Shown here one piece after another: positions 1 through 8,348 of a DNA stretch of 51,325 nt. Under the pieces are notes generated by a model. That model searched no databases and was not told the DNA's origin. It was given only the letters and a program-made list of their open reading frames with translations. A program made the translations under genes and the position numbers. The first letter of the stretch is position 1, and each line of letters opens with the position of its first letter. This DNA is from Ruminococcus sp. (lineage in GTDB: Bacteria > Bacillota > Clostridia > Oscillospirales > Ruminococcaceae), in contig JAEEVL010000025.1 in the NCBI GenBank assembly GCA_016290875.1, forward strand, positions 1 through 51,325, read 5' to 3'.

Positions 1-41
1 CACCAGTCTTACCGCTCTTCCTCTCGTCCGACAGCTTTATT

Positions 42-70
42 ATTATATCATCATTATCTACCTTTGTCAA
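42..70 (-). promoter_or_regulatory. Outward-facing sigma-A promoter at the left edge
   Basis: On the minus strand a TTGACA box (65-70) is separated by exactly 17 bases from TATAAT (42-47), a full consensus promoter. It fires leftward from about position 35, so the transcript leaves the window and its gene cannot be seen. It lies just past the end of the transglutaminase-like gene, so it probably starts a new transcription unit. Confidence 0.8.
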
Positions 71-106
71 CTAAAAGAATCTTTGGGGATTTTGCGCTTT
101 TTTGTT

Positions 107-1222
107 CTATTTGTACATATGTAAGGTAATACATAATTCTTTTTCATTCTCGCGCACTGACAAATTCATCAAATCTCCATAGTCTCCGCCCGATTCGAGC
201 AGTACATCGAATATGCAGCTGTTGTCAATATACTCTTCCTTGAAAGCCTTATAGACACTTATATCCGTGAATTTTATATCTATCGTCTCCGAATTTTCAG
301 CCGCAGCTTTCATAACTATATTTACAGCTTTCTCAACAGAGTTCGCCATCATGTCATTTTTCTTATAGTAAGCATTGCTCGCTCCGTCGCACTTGAAACT
401 TCTGAAATACTCCTCGTCCGCCGTATGCGTCTTGCCGAAGTTTTCATCGTTGCAGAGGAAATACTCCCTGCGTGTATCGCCAGCAACGTCAGAGTCGTCC
501 CAGGTTATATCTATGTTATACCATGTGTCTCCAATCATCACCTGATTCCACGCATGGTTCTCACCTGTATCAGTCGTTCCGGTCACAAGAACAGAACGGA
601 GTCCACATTCAGTCGCAATTAGATTGAAAGCCTTTGCGTAGCCCTCACAATTCGCTTCTCCTTCAACAAGGCAGCCGTAAGCCGTTGAGGTATACTTTTT
701 ATCTTCACCGATGACATATTTGCACCTGTTCACAATGCTGTCATGAATTCTCATCACTTTATTATAGTCATCAGTCGCGCCATTGGCACGGATGACGACC
801 GCCGATTTTGCTGCCGCAAACTTTTCGGTCATTTCTGGAATTTTTTCGACATCTTCACGGTAAGCTATATGCGCTTCCCTCAGTTTTCGTGCCGTATAGT
901 AAGTAGAATCAACGTAGAAGAAATCACTTTCCTGCTTTTCGACAAGGCAATATAGCTTGGAGTATGTATCACCGTCTATCTCATGCGGCAGCTGTATGTT
1001 CTCCTGACGCTCTTTTATCCCTGCCCATAAAGCGTGATAGACTGCCTTTTCTTTATTACTAAGCTGTGAATACGCAGGCCTTTTAAACTCTTCCTCTTCA
1101 GAAAAATACTCCGCCTCGGGGTATTTGTGGAGCAGTCCGACCTCACGAACGAATTTCACGCCAACGATCAGAAACATCGCGCATATCGTCACGAACACTA
1201 CAATAGTAAACCTTTTTGCCAA
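107..1222 (-). CDS. Membrane-anchored transglutaminase-like domain protein
   Basis: A protein of about 371 residues with one N-terminal hydrophobic segment (roughly residues 5-25) and no lipobox, so it is probably anchored in the membrane with the rest outside. The middle carries the transglutaminase/protease-like core: CEGYAKAF with the candidate nucleophile Cys, then ENHAWNQV with the His, and about 15 residues later NIDITWDDS with the Asp. That is the usual Cys-His-Asp order and spacing. Family members act as peptidases or cross-linkers; the substrate is unknown here. A TTG start at 1222 is chosen because it lies 8 bases after GGAGG (1231-1235), whereas the GTG at 1231 overlaps that site. 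It follows the NYN gene by 27 bases and ends in TAG. Confidence 0.8.
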   Translation of the reverse strand: MAKRFTIVVFVTICAMFLIVGVKFVREVGLLHKYPEAEYFSEEEEFKRPAYSQLSNKEKAVYHALWAGIKERQENIQLPHEIDGDTYSKLYCLVEKQESDFFYVDSTYYTARKLREAHIAYREDVEKIPEMTEKFAAAKSAVVIRANGATDDYNKVMRIHDSIVNRCKYVIGEDKKYTSTAYGCLVEGEANCEGYAKAFNLIATECGLRSVLVTGTTDTGENHAWNQVMIGDTWYNIDITWDDSDVAGDTRREYFLCNDENFGKTHTADEEYFRSFKCDGASNAYYKKNDMMANSVEKAVNIVMKAAAENSETIDIKFTDISVYKAFKEEYIDNSCIFDVLLESGGDYGDLMNLSVRENEKELCITLHMYK

Positions 1223-1249
1223 ACCGCTCACCTCCGTCTTAGCCTGTCG

Positions 1250-2161
1250 TCATTCCTCCACTATCATGACCGTATTGTTCCTGATCTTGAAATCGTGCAG
1301 ATTCTCAACAAAACGGCTGAATTTGGAATAGCCGTAGGTCTTTACATCGAATTCCGGTATCTTTGTGCAGAGCTGTTTTTTCAGCTCACCGAGATTGTAA
1401 CCCTTTGTTCCGTTGCTGCGGACTATCGCTTCGAGAACATTCTCGACCTTCGCAAGGTCAGCCTTTACAGACTTCTGAGAAACGAGAATGCTACTGCCTA
1501 CCTGTCTGAAACTGAGGCAGTCGAAATCCTTCAGAAACTGTGAAAACTTAGAATAGCCGTAGTTTCTCACATCAAAGTCAGGATAACGTCCCTGGAGACG
1601 GCTTCCGAGCTCACCTATGTTTATCTCTTCCTGGAGATTTGCATTTTCTGTTATTATGCGGATTATAGCGGATTCAAGAGTCTTCATGGCAACCTTGTCA
1701 GGAACAGCTCCCTCAGGAGTTTCCTCTTCCGCAAGTACCTCGAGATACTTGAACGCATTACAAGCCGTACTGAAAGGCTTTGGGGTTTTCTTCTCCCCCA
1801 TGCCGATAACGTGCATACCGGACTCCCTGAGACGTATCGCAAGACGAGTGAAGTCGCTGTCACTCGAAACGATACAAAAGCCGTCCACGTTGTGTGAATA
1901 TAGGATATCCATAGCGTCAATTATCATTGCGGAGTCAGTTGCATTCTTGCCGGAAGTATAGCTGTACTGCTGCACCGGAGTAATAGCATTATCGAGCGCC
2001 ATATTCTTCCAGCCGGCAAGGTTAGGGCGTGTCCAGTCACCGTAAACTCTCTTGTATGTAACAACGCCGTAATTGGAGAGCTCATCGAGGATATTCTTTG
2101 TATACTTAGCCGCAACATTATCCGCGTCGATAAGCACGGCATATCTCATTCCATTTTCCAT
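1250..2161 (-). CDS. NYN-domain ribonuclease-like protein with two LOTUS/OST-HTH domains
   Basis: 303 residues. The N-terminal 150 residues match the NYN (LabA/DUF88, PIN-like) fold: YAVLIDADN near residue 7, a central IDAMDILY, then VSSDSDFTRLA around residue 100. These supply the acidic residues that bind metal in this family of putative RNases. Two repeats follow, each with a Y-x-DFDVRNYGYSKF-type or EFDVKTYGYSKF-type core (about residues 170-230 and 240-300). They resemble LOTUS/OST-HTH domains, which bind RNA or proteins. The architecture suggests a small RNA-processing or RNA-silencing enzyme. The ATG has GAGGCGG upstream at suitable spacing. It is the first gene of a pair with the transglutaminase-like gene. 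Confidence 0.85.
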   Translation of the reverse strand: MENGMRYAVLIDADNVAAKYTKNILDELSNYGVVTYKRVYGDWTRPNLAGWKNMALDNAITPVQQYSYTSGKNATDSAMIIDAMDILYSHNVDGFCIVSSDSDFTRLAIRLRESGMHVIGMGEKKTPKPFSTACNAFKYLEVLAEEETPEGAVPDKVAMKTLESAIIRIITENANLQEEINIGELGSRLQGRYPDFDVRNYGYSKFSQFLKDFDCLSFRQVGSSILVSQKSVKADLAKVENVLEAIVRSNGTKGYNLGELKKQLCTKIPEFDVKTYGYSKFSRFVENLHDFKIRNNTVMIVEE

Positions 2162-2187
2162 TATTCCGCCTCATTTTCATTTGTACA

Positions 2188-2215
2188 TTTATAGATTATG
2201 TTTAGCTTTAAACAA
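2188..2215 (-). promoter_or_regulatory. Possible promoter of the NYN gene
   Basis: TTGTTT (2210-2215) and TATAAA (2188-2193) on the minus strand, 16 bases apart, lie 27 bases before the NYN start codon. The match is only moderate. It is placed just after the tRNA terminator, where a new promoter would be expected. Confidence 0.45.
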
Positions 2216-2251
2216 ACATTAAAAACCGCTCATTTTTCTTTTAGAATATAC

Positions 2252-2281
2252 AAAAAAATCCCGAAACTTATGCTTCGGGAT
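2252..2281 (-). terminator. Intrinsic terminator of the tRNA cluster
   Basis: On the minus strand ATCCCGAA and TTCGGGAT form an 8-bp stem (2258-2265 with 2274-2281), followed by a run of T residues. It sits 32 bases after the tRNA-Gly 3' end. Confidence 0.85.
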
Positions 2282-2313
2282 TGTATCATACCGAGGTTAT
2301 TACCCCGATACTA

Positions 2314-2389
2314 TGGAGCGGATTACGAGGCTCGAACTCGCTACCTCCACCTTGGCAAGGTGGCGCTCTACCAGATGAGCTAAATCCGC
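2314..2389 (-). tRNA. tRNA-Gly (GCC)
   Basis: Full cloverleaf on the minus strand: acceptor GCGGATT pairs with AATCCGC, the anticodon loop TTGCCAA is closed by CCACC/GGTGG and gives anticodon GCC, the T-arm carries GTTCGAG, and CCA is encoded. Last of four tandem tRNA genes. Confidence 0.95.
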
Positions 2390-2419
2390 ATTTTATATAG
2401 AACGTTTTCACGTTCTATA

Positions 2420-2495
2420 TGGTGCTTCCGGTCGGAATCGAACCAACGACACGGGGATTTTCAGTCCCCTGCTCTACCGACTGAGCTACAGAAGC
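2420..2495 (-). tRNA. tRNA-Phe (GAA)
   Basis: Cloverleaf on the minus strand with acceptor GCTTCTG/CGGAAGC, anticodon loop CTGAAAA closed by GGGGA/TCCCC (anticodon GAA), T-loop GTTCGATT and encoded CCA. Third gene in the tandem array. Confidence 0.95.
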
Positions 2496-2501
2496 ATTGG
2501 G

Positions 2502-2578
2502 TGGCGACCCCGAACAGACTCGAACTGTCGACCTCCTGCGTGACAGGCAGGCGTTCTAACCAACTGAACTACGAGGCC
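2502..2578 (-). tRNA. tRNA-Asp (GTC)
   Basis: Cloverleaf on the minus strand with acceptor GGCCTCG/CGGGGTC, discriminator G, anticodon loop CTGTCAC closed by CCTGC/GCAGG (anticodon GTC), and encoded CCA. Second gene in the array. Confidence 0.95.
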
Positions 2579-2581
2579 GTG

Positions 2582-2657
2582 TGGTGGGGACTACAGGGCT
2601 CGAACCTGTGACCCTCTGCTTGTAAGGCAGATGCTCTCCCAGCTGAGCTAAACCCCC
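2582..2657 (-). tRNA. tRNA-Val (TAC)
   Basis: Cloverleaf on the minus strand with acceptor GGGGGTT/AGTCCCC, anticodon loop CTTACAA closed by TCTGC/GCAGA (anticodon TAC), T-loop GTTCGAG and encoded CCA. First gene of the array, starting about 40 bases after the promoter. Confidence 0.95.
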
Positions 2658-2701
2658 ACAGCGCTTTCATCAGAACCTCTTGTGCCCTGACGACGATAAT
2701 A

Positions 2702-2730
2702 ATTATAGCACGCTTTTTGAGATTTGTCAA
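2702..2730 (-). promoter_or_regulatory. Promoter of the Val-Asp-Phe-Gly tRNA operon
   Basis: Perfect TTGACA (2725-2730), 17-base spacer and perfect TATAAT (2702-2707) on the minus strand, directly ahead of the first tRNA. Such a strong promoter is typical of stable RNA genes. Confidence 0.9.
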
Positions 2731-2811
2731 GCATTTTTTGAAAAAAATTTCGGATTTTTTCAAAAAAGTTTGAGAAAGGCTATTCTGCGTGCTTTGAAAG
2801 CGCCGATTTTT

Positions 2812-3561
2812 TTATTTTGATACGTGAGCGGACTCCTCTACGACAACATCATAGGGAAGATATGGAAAATTCATTCTGTTTGCAAGCTCCCGCGTGCTCT
2901 GCGCATCAAAGTTACCGGTGATGATGAGCACGCCGTCCGCAACAGGTGCATTCACCGTCGGAGAGGATACACATTCATCATCTATCCAAATAGAAACAGG
3001 AGTCGATGTGCCTGCAAGTTCACTTGTCACCTCAGAAAACACTCTGCCGCCTTTTTCGGACAGGGTTATATTTACAGCAAAGTTCTCAGAAGCGCCGTCG
3101 TATACATCACAGACTGAGTCTATATCATCGCCGTCAAGCACGACCTCATCTGTATCAGCGCTTCCCTTTCTGAACACCACCTTATTTGGTTTCGCAGATT
3201 GTTCCGCAAGGAAATCAGACAAATTCTTATCAGAATCGAAATATATCGTAAACTTATTCTCATCATAATTCTTTCTGACGTCCTGCTTTCCTCCAACGCA
3301 TATGTTAATGCGTTCCCCTATCACTTCTGCGGCTTCGTCCAGTTTATTTTTGTCGGAATTCTTCCCCATGCTGTAAACGATGTGGCTGTTGTACCGGACT
3401 TCGGGATCGATCGCAGGATCATTCTCCTCTGTATTTCCGGAAGCACTCTCAGCTGCAGCCGTTGATGAAGCCGCCTTATCTGAGCTGCCGGAACTGCTGT
3501 TGTCTGCACAGCCTGTAAGTAAAAGCGCAAGGCTGGCGATAAGACATATCTGTTTTTTCAT
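2812..3561 (-). CDS. Lipoprotein with a stand-alone SecD P1-head-like domain
   Basis: 249 residues. The N-terminus is a lipoprotein signal with lipobox LLLTGC, followed by a Ser/Ala/Glu-rich linker to about residue 55. The rest resembles the periplasmic P1 region of SecD: a conserved FRKGSADTDEVVLDGDDI stretch, then VNITLSEKGGRVFSEVTSE and IWIDDECVSSPTV, where SecD has DG-x-V-x-S-P. The transmembrane and export-motor parts of SecD are absent, so it cannot be a complete SecD. It may be a surface protein that borrows the fold. The ATG follows AGGAGG. It lies 35 bases after recG and could be read from that operon or from a weak promoter in the gap. The domain call is by eye. Confidence 0.7.
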   Translation of the reverse strand: MKKQICLIASLALLLTGCADNSSSGSSDKAASSTAAAESASGNTEENDPAIDPEVRYNSHIVYSMGKNSDKNKLDEAAEVIGERINICVGGKQDVRKNYDENKFTIYFDSDKNLSDFLAEQSAKPNKVVFRKGSADTDEVVLDGDDIDSVCDVYDGASENFAVNITLSEKGGRVFSEVTSELAGTSTPVSIWIDDECVSSPTVNAPVADGVLIITGNFDAQSTRELANRMNFPYLPYDVVVEESAHVSK

Positions 3562-3596
3562 TGTATAATCCTCCTATATTATGTATAGCATAGCTT

Positions 3597-5633
3597 TCAG
3601 CCAACTATTTCGTGATTGAAAAGTCTCAGCGTGTCCATTTTAAGAGTACGGTTCTGCGGAGCATTCAGCGCAGGATCAGCGGCAAGTATCTCTTTTGCAC
3701 AACTCTGAGCCTGGTTCATAAGCTCCATATTGCAGGCTATGTCTGCGATTTTCAGCGGCGGAAGTCCGTGCTGTGCGTTTCCGAAGAAGTCTCCGGGGCC
3801 GCGCATTTTCAGATCCTCCTCAGATATTTTAAAGCCGTCAGTCGTTGACGACATTATCTTCATACGTTTCACGCACTCTTCCGAGGTGTTGTCAGTAATG
3901 AGTATACAGGTACTGCTGAACTGTCCTCTGCCGACTCTTCCGCGCAGCTGGTGAAGCTGTGAAAGTCCGAACCTCTCAGCATTCTCTATGACCATTACAG
4001 CCGCATTGGGAACATCTACACCAACCTCAACAACAGTAGTGCATATCAGCACCTGTATATCTCCTGCGTGAAACTTCTTCATAGTCCTGTCTTTTTCTGC
4101 CGCACTCATCTTACCGTGAAGCAAAGCAGTAGTGTAGCCTTTCAGCACACCGTTTGCCGCATTCTCAGCATACGACTTTACAGCAAACAGATCGCTTTCG
4201 CTATCCTCTATCATCGGACATACGACATAAGCCTGCCTGCCCTCGTCAAGCCTCTGACGCACAAAGCCGAATGCACGGCTGCGGAGCTTTCCTGTGACAG
4301 CATAAGTCTCGACCGGCTTTCTGCCTTTCGGGAGCTGTGTTATCGCCGATATATCAAGATCACCGTATATGATCAGTGCAAGGGTTCTCGGTATCGGCGT
4401 AGCCGACATTACGAGTTTGTGCGGTGAGTCGCCTTTTTCAGCAAGAGCCGCTCTCTGCGCCACACCGAAACGGTGCTGCTCGTCGGTTATTACCAGTCCG
4501 AGAGCCTTGTACTCAACATCTTTCTGTATTATCGCGTGAGTGCCGACGATGACGTCTATCTCTCCGGCGGCTATCTGCTCACGGACGGTCGCTTTTTTCT
4601 TCGCGGTCATAGAACCCGTCAGCAGACAGACCTTCACGCCAAGCGGTTCAAGGAAGCCTGACAGCGTCTGAAAATGCTGGTTAGCGAGTATTTCCGTAGG
4701 AGCCATAAGAGCCGACTGCAAGCCGTTCTTCGCTGCAAAATAGCAAGCCGCCGCCGCAACAGCAGTCTTACCGCTGCCAACATCGCCTTGCAGGAGACGA
4801 TTCATCGGAACATCTTTGCAGAGGTCAGCTATTATCTCTCTTACAGCCTTTGACTGGTCGCCCGTGAGTTCAAAGGGCAGGCTCTCAGTATACTCAGCCA
4901 CACTGATAGTGCCGTCCATTTTATAGGCAGTTCTCTTGCGGCTGCGAGTCTTCAGCATAGCCATACCGAGCTGTAATTTGAGCAGTTCATCGAAGGCGAG
5001 TCTGCGCCTTGCCGTCTCAGCGGCAGCGTCACTCTCCGGAAAGTGTATGTTCTCCAGTGCCCACGGAAGCGGACAAAGGTCATACTTGCGCATAATATCA
5101 GCCGACAGCGTCTCAAACGGGCGCTCCTTCATCAGACTGATAGCCTGACGCATATTCGTTCTCACCATGTTCACGGAGAGTCCCTGCGTAAGGTGGTAGA
5201 CCGGCTGGATAAGGACTCTTTCATCCGCGCTTATATACACAGGAGCACTTATCTCTTTGCGGAGGAAGTTACCGCTGACCTTTCCGTACATATAATAGGT
5301 ACAGTTCTCCTTGAGAGCCTGAAAGCCGTACACGTTGTTGTATATCACAATGAGTATGTCATCCATTCCGTCAGTTGCAGCAGCCTTGCAGATGACAAGT
5401 CCGCCGCGTATGCGCTGAGGAGGCATTTTGCGGAACACAGTCAGCTTCAGAACATTGTATTCCCCTATGGCAGCCTGCTGTACCGGCACATAAGCGCGGA
5501 AATCCAGATATGCTCTCGGGACATGATATATCAGCTCATAAGGCGAATTTATGCCAAGCTTGCGGTACTTCTCACCGCGGGCCTTTCCCACGCCTTTAAG
5601 GTATTCTATCTCGCTGAACAGATCAGCCGCCAT
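3597..5633 (-). CDS. recG: ATP-dependent DNA helicase RecG
   Basis: 678 residues, the usual RecG length. RecG unwinds branched DNA such as stalled forks and Holliday junctions. The N-terminal wedge (OB-fold) region begins with a helix-hairpin-like YLKGVGKARGEKYRKLGI. The helicase core shows Walker A GDVGSGKT (about 283-290), DEQHRFG (from about 385), MSATPIPRTLALIIYGD and the arginine-finger motif GRVGRG. The ATG at 5633 is chosen because AGGAGGAG lies 5 bases upstream and the protein then begins at the normal RecG N-terminus; an earlier in-frame ATG would add 38 atypical residues. It follows khpA in the SRP/ribosome operon. Confidence 0.95.
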   Translation of the reverse strand: MAADLFSEIEYLKGVGKARGEKYRKLGINSPYELIYHVPRAYLDFRAYVPVQQAAIGEYNVLKLTVFRKMPPQRIRGGLVICKAAATDGMDDILIVIYNNVYGFQALKENCTYYMYGKVSGNFLRKEISAPVYISADERVLIQPVYHLTQGLSVNMVRTNMRQAISLMKERPFETLSADIMRKYDLCPLPWALENIHFPESDAAAETARRRLAFDELLKLQLGMAMLKTRSRKRTAYKMDGTISVAEYTESLPFELTGDQSKAVREIIADLCKDVPMNRLLQGDVGSGKTAVAAAACYFAAKNGLQSALMAPTEILANQHFQTLSGFLEPLGVKVCLLTGSMTAKKKATVREQIAAGEIDVIVGTHAIIQKDVEYKALGLVITDEQHRFGVAQRAALAEKGDSPHKLVMSATPIPRTLALIIYGDLDISAITQLPKGRKPVETYAVTGKLRSRAFGFVRQRLDEGRQAYVVCPMIEDSESDLFAVKSYAENAANGVLKGYTTALLHGKMSAAEKDRTMKKFHAGDIQVLICTTVVEVGVDVPNAAVMVIENAERFGLSQLHQLRGRVGRGQFSSTCILITDNTSEECVKRMKIMSSTTDGFKISEEDLKMRGPGDFFGNAQHGLPPLKIADIACNMELMNQAQSCAKEILAADPALNAPQNRTLKMDTLRLFNHEIVG

Positions 5634-5697
5634 AACACTCCTCCTCTCAGGATATATTAAAAAATCAACTCCCATTGAGATCAACGGGAGTCGGTCA

Positions 5698-5931
5698 TTA
5701 TTCGATAGTAACAGAGACCTTAAGGTCTTTCTTTGCAGCACCGGCACGCATGATAGTACGGAGCGCCTTAGCGATCCTTCCCTGCTTACCGATAACTCTG
5801 CCCATATCGTCAGGAGCTACTGTGAGGTGGAAAACGATAACGCCTTCCTCATCAGGCTCATCCTCTGTTATTTTAATCGCTGTCTTATCTTCTACAAGAC
5901 CAGCGGCAATAGCATAAAGTAAATCTTTCAT
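5698..5931 (-). CDS. khpA: KH-domain RNA-binding protein KhpA (YlqC family)
   Basis: 77 residues, a single KH domain with the GRVIGKQGRIAKALRTI motif (about residues 43-59) that holds the GxxG loop for RNA binding. KhpA partners with KhpB in other Firmicutes and affects cell elongation and small-RNA or mRNA function. Its place directly after rpsP is a conserved Firmicutes arrangement. A good TTTGGAGG ribosome site precedes the ATG. Confidence 0.95.
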   Translation of the reverse strand: MKDLLYAIAAGLVEDKTAIKITEDEPDEEGVIVFHLTVAPDDMGRVIGKQGRIAKALRTIMRAGAAKKDLKVSVTIE

Positions 5932-6003
5932 TTTAAACCTCCAAACAGCTCGGAGCAGAGGCAGGGTGCTTTAATGCCCCTCCTCTTCCGTAAAAGCTGT
6001 GAA

Positions 6004-6246
6004 TCAAAGAACTCCCTGCTTCTTGAGGAGCTCCTTAACAGTGTCAGTAGGCTGTGCGCCCTTTGCCATCCAGTCCTTAGCCTTATCAGCGTCGATCTTT
6101 ACAACAGAAGGCTCCTTAGTGGGATCGTAATAACCGATCTCCTCAACGAATCTTCCGTCTCTGGGGTATCTGGAATCAGCAACAACTACACGATAGAAAG
6201 GAGCCTTCTTAGCGCCCATTCTTCTGAGTCTGATCTTTACTGCCAT
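6004..6246 (-). CDS. rpsP: 30S ribosomal protein S16
   Basis: 80 residues beginning [24 protein letters not shown], which is diagnostic of bS16, with [15 protein letters not shown] in the middle. It is an assembly protein of the small subunit. It lies between a small membrane protein gene and khpA. GGAGGTGAAT gives the ribosome site. Confidence 0.98.
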   Translation of the reverse strand: MAVKIRLRRMGAKKAPFYRVVVADSRYPRDGRFVEEIGYYDPTKEPSVVKIDADKAKDWMAKGAQPTDTVKELLKKQGVL

Positions 6247-6306
6247 TTGTATTCACCTCCGTAAATAAGTGTTGTATATTCAAGCGGCGGGAGACCGCAT
6301 TGAAAG

Positions 6307-6552
6307 CTATTCAGCGAGCATTCCGTCAATAATGACGACTCCCACGTTCATCGCCATGAACGCTGCGAGTATTGCGATTTTGACCGGTTTGCTGAGTTCT
6401 CTGCCCTGTGATTGGCGTCTGTGAGATAATATCAGTACTATCACCGCTACTGCAAGACATATGACAAACAGCATTTTCGCGGTATGTGTTCTGAAATGGT
6501 ATTTCCTTGTACGCCTCATCAGTGCGGCAGGCTCGAAGCCGAACCCGGTCAT
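6307..6552 (-). CDS. Small membrane protein encoded between ffh and rpsP
   Basis: 81 residues, family not recognised. It has two hydrophobic helices, about residues 27-43 (MLFVICLAVAVIVLIL) and 58-76 (ending VVIIDGM), separated by a short basic stretch with HRRQ. The start ATG overlaps the ffh stop codon (ATGA), so translation is probably coupled to ffh. In other Firmicutes ffh is usually followed directly by rpsP, so the insertion is uncommon as far as I know. A role linked to membrane targeting is only a guess from position. Confidence 0.7.
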   Translation of the reverse strand: MTGFGFEPAALMRRTRKYHFRTHTAKMLFVICLAVAVIVLILSHRRQSQGRELSKPVKIAILAAFMAMNVGVVIIDGMLAE

Positions 6553-7931
6553 ATCGGGAGATTTCCTCCACCCTTACCGGTCATCTTGTCAAAGTTCATA
6601 CCGGCGAGGTTCTTTCTTGCCTTTCTGAGAGACATCTTACCGTTTTTACCGGTAAACTTCTTCATCATGGTCTGCATCTGATCAAACTGCTTGAGCAGAC
6701 GGTTAACGTCCTCAACTCTTGTACCCGAGCCGTTAGCGATACGCTTCTTGCGTGACGGATTGATAATTGAAGGCTTCTCACGCTCAGCCTTGGTCATTGA
6801 GGTAATGATAGCCTCAACTCTGCCGAGCTGACTTTCATCTATATCAGCGTCCTTGATCTTGTCGCCGACGCCGGGAAGCATACCGATTATCGACTTCATA
6901 GAGCCGAGCTTCTTGATCTGCTTCATCTGATCGAGGAGATCGTCCATATCGAACTTATTCTCCTTGAACTTCTTGGTGAGTCTTTCAGCCTCTTTCTGGC
7001 TCATAACGCTCTCAGCCTTCTCAATAAGGGTAAGAACGTCGCCCATTCCGAGGATTCTTGAAGCCATACGCTCTGGGTGGAACTGCTCGAAATCGTCGAG
7101 TTTTTCGCCCATACCAACGAACTTGATAGGCTTACCTGTTACAGCAAGTACGGACAGTGCAGCACCGCCTCTTGTATCGGAGTCGAGCTTTGACATGAGA
7201 ACGCTTGTGATACCGATAGCATCATCGAATGCCTTGGCAACGTTTACCGCGTCCTGACCAGTCATAGCGTCAACAACGAGCATGATCTCGTCAGGCTGAG
7301 TCTCCTCCTTGATGTTAACGAGCTCCTGCATGAGAGTCTCGTCGATGTGGAGACGTCCAGCTGTATCTATAATAAGTATGTCGTGGCCGTAGTCCTTAGC
7401 GTAGGCAAGAGCCTTCTTAGCGATCACAACAGGATCTGTCTGTCCCATTTCAAAGACCTTTACGTCAGCCTTCTGACCAACGACCTGAAGCTGATTGATA
7501 GCAGCAGGACGGTAAATATCACAGGCAGCGAGCAGAGGACGGTGACCTTCCTTCTTCAGCAGCTTTGCGAGCTTTGCTGAATGTGTGGTCTTACCTGAAC
7601 CCTGAAGTCCGCACATCATGATAACCGTAGGGGGCTTTGATGCGAAATTTATGTGGGCGTTGCTGTTGCCCATGAGTGAGCAGAGCTCCTCGTTTACAAT
7701 TTTGATGACCTGCTGTGCAGGTGTGAGACTTGCGAGAACCTCTTCACCGACAGCTCTCTCTGTAACGCTCTTAACGAAATCCTTAACTACCTTGTAGCTT
7801 ACGTCAGCTTCGAGAAGAGCGAGGCGGACCTCACGCATAGCTTCTCTTACATCGCCCTCTGAAAGTTTACCTCTCGACTTGAGCTTCTTAAAGACGTTAT
7901 TAAGTTTTTCGGAAAGTCCTTCAAATGCCAT
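6549..7931 (-). CDS. ffh: Signal recognition particle protein Ffh (SRP54)
   Basis: 460 residues with the full N-G-M layout. The N domain is residues 1-90. The GTPase G domain has GLQGSGKTTHSAKL (from 108), DTAGRLHID, and SKLDSDTRGGAALS in place of the usual TKLD. A methionine-rich M domain binds 4.5S RNA and signal peptides (from about 300; MKQIKKLGSMKSIIGMLPG, then QFDQMQTMMKKF). It targets nascent membrane proteins with FtsY. It follows ylxM, and its stop overlaps the next start. Confidence 0.98.
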   Translation of the reverse strand: MAFEGLSEKLNNVFKKLKSRGKLSEGDVREAMREVRLALLEADVSYKVVKDFVKSVTERAVGEEVLASLTPAQQVIKIVNEELCSLMGNSNAHINFASKPPTVIMMCGLQGSGKTTHSAKLAKLLKKEGHRPLLAACDIYRPAAINQLQVVGQKADVKVFEMGQTDPVVIAKKALAYAKDYGHDILIIDTAGRLHIDETLMQELVNIKEETQPDEIMLVVDAMTGQDAVNVAKAFDDAIGITSVLMSKLDSDTRGGAALSVLAVTGKPIKFVGMGEKLDDFEQFHPERMASRILGMGDVLTLIEKAESVMSQKEAERLTKKFKENKFDMDDLLDQMKQIKKLGSMKSIIGMLPGVGDKIKDADIDESQLGRVEAIITSMTKAEREKPSIINPSRKKRIANGSGTRVEDVNRLLKQFDQMQTMMKKFTGKNGKMSLRKARKNLAGMNFDKMTGKGGGNLPI

Positions 7932-7970
7932 AAGACCACCCCTTATATCTTTTATACAAAGCCGCTTACA

Positions 7971-8306
7971 TCACAGGAGTTTACTGATAGCGGCTACTTC
8001 TGTCCTTATTCTCAGGCGAAGCTGTTCCTCGCCTATCCTGCCGGTAGCAGTTTCTATACGGCTTATGCAGCCGCGTATCTTTTCGAGTCTTTCCGCAAAG
8101 CAGAGCTTTTCCTCATAATTCACAAGGATACTGCCTGTACGCTTTATAAGGCTCATAACAGCCTGTCTGGTGATACCAAGCAGGTTGCCTATTTCAGCGA
8201 GTGAAAGGTCCTCGCAGTAATAAAGCTCCATAACTCTGCGCTGATGCTCTGTAAGAAGATCACCGTAGCAGTCGAGGAGCATGACATATCTAAGTTCTTT
8301 AGCCAT
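7971..8306 (-). CDS. ylxM: YlxM-family helix-turn-helix protein
   Basis: 111 residues. It shows the sigma-70 region-4-like helix-turn-helix of the family: LTEHQRRVMELYYCEDLSLAEIG followed by ITRQAVMSLIKR. YlxM sits immediately before ffh throughout Firmicutes and modulates SRP function in some species. The ATG at 8306 is preferred over an in-frame GTG at 8315, because GAGGTG lies 6 bases before the ATG and the GTG overlaps it. First gene of the SRP operon. Confidence 0.9.
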   Translation of the reverse strand: MAKELRYVMLLDCYGDLLTEHQRRVMELYYCEDLSLAEIGNLLGITRQAVMSLIKRTGSILVNYEEKLCFAERLEKIRGCISRIETATGRIGEEQLRLRIRTEVAAISKLL

Positions 8307-8348
8307 TTTCCGCACCTCATTCGGGTGTAACCTAAAATCACTTTACAC

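Noticed and set aside
2569..2763. Minus-strand 64-codon frame
   Set aside because: It crosses the tRNA-Val gene, and its C-terminal half is a translation of the tRNA sequence.
2758..2811. Possible terminator after the SecD-like lipoprotein gene
   Set aside because: Only short imperfect pairings are found in this AT-rich stretch; no stem with a T run could be supported.
5932..6003. GC-rich hairpin between rpsP and khpA
   Set aside because: The stem has bulges and no T tail. It may be structural, but I cannot support a terminator or regulator.
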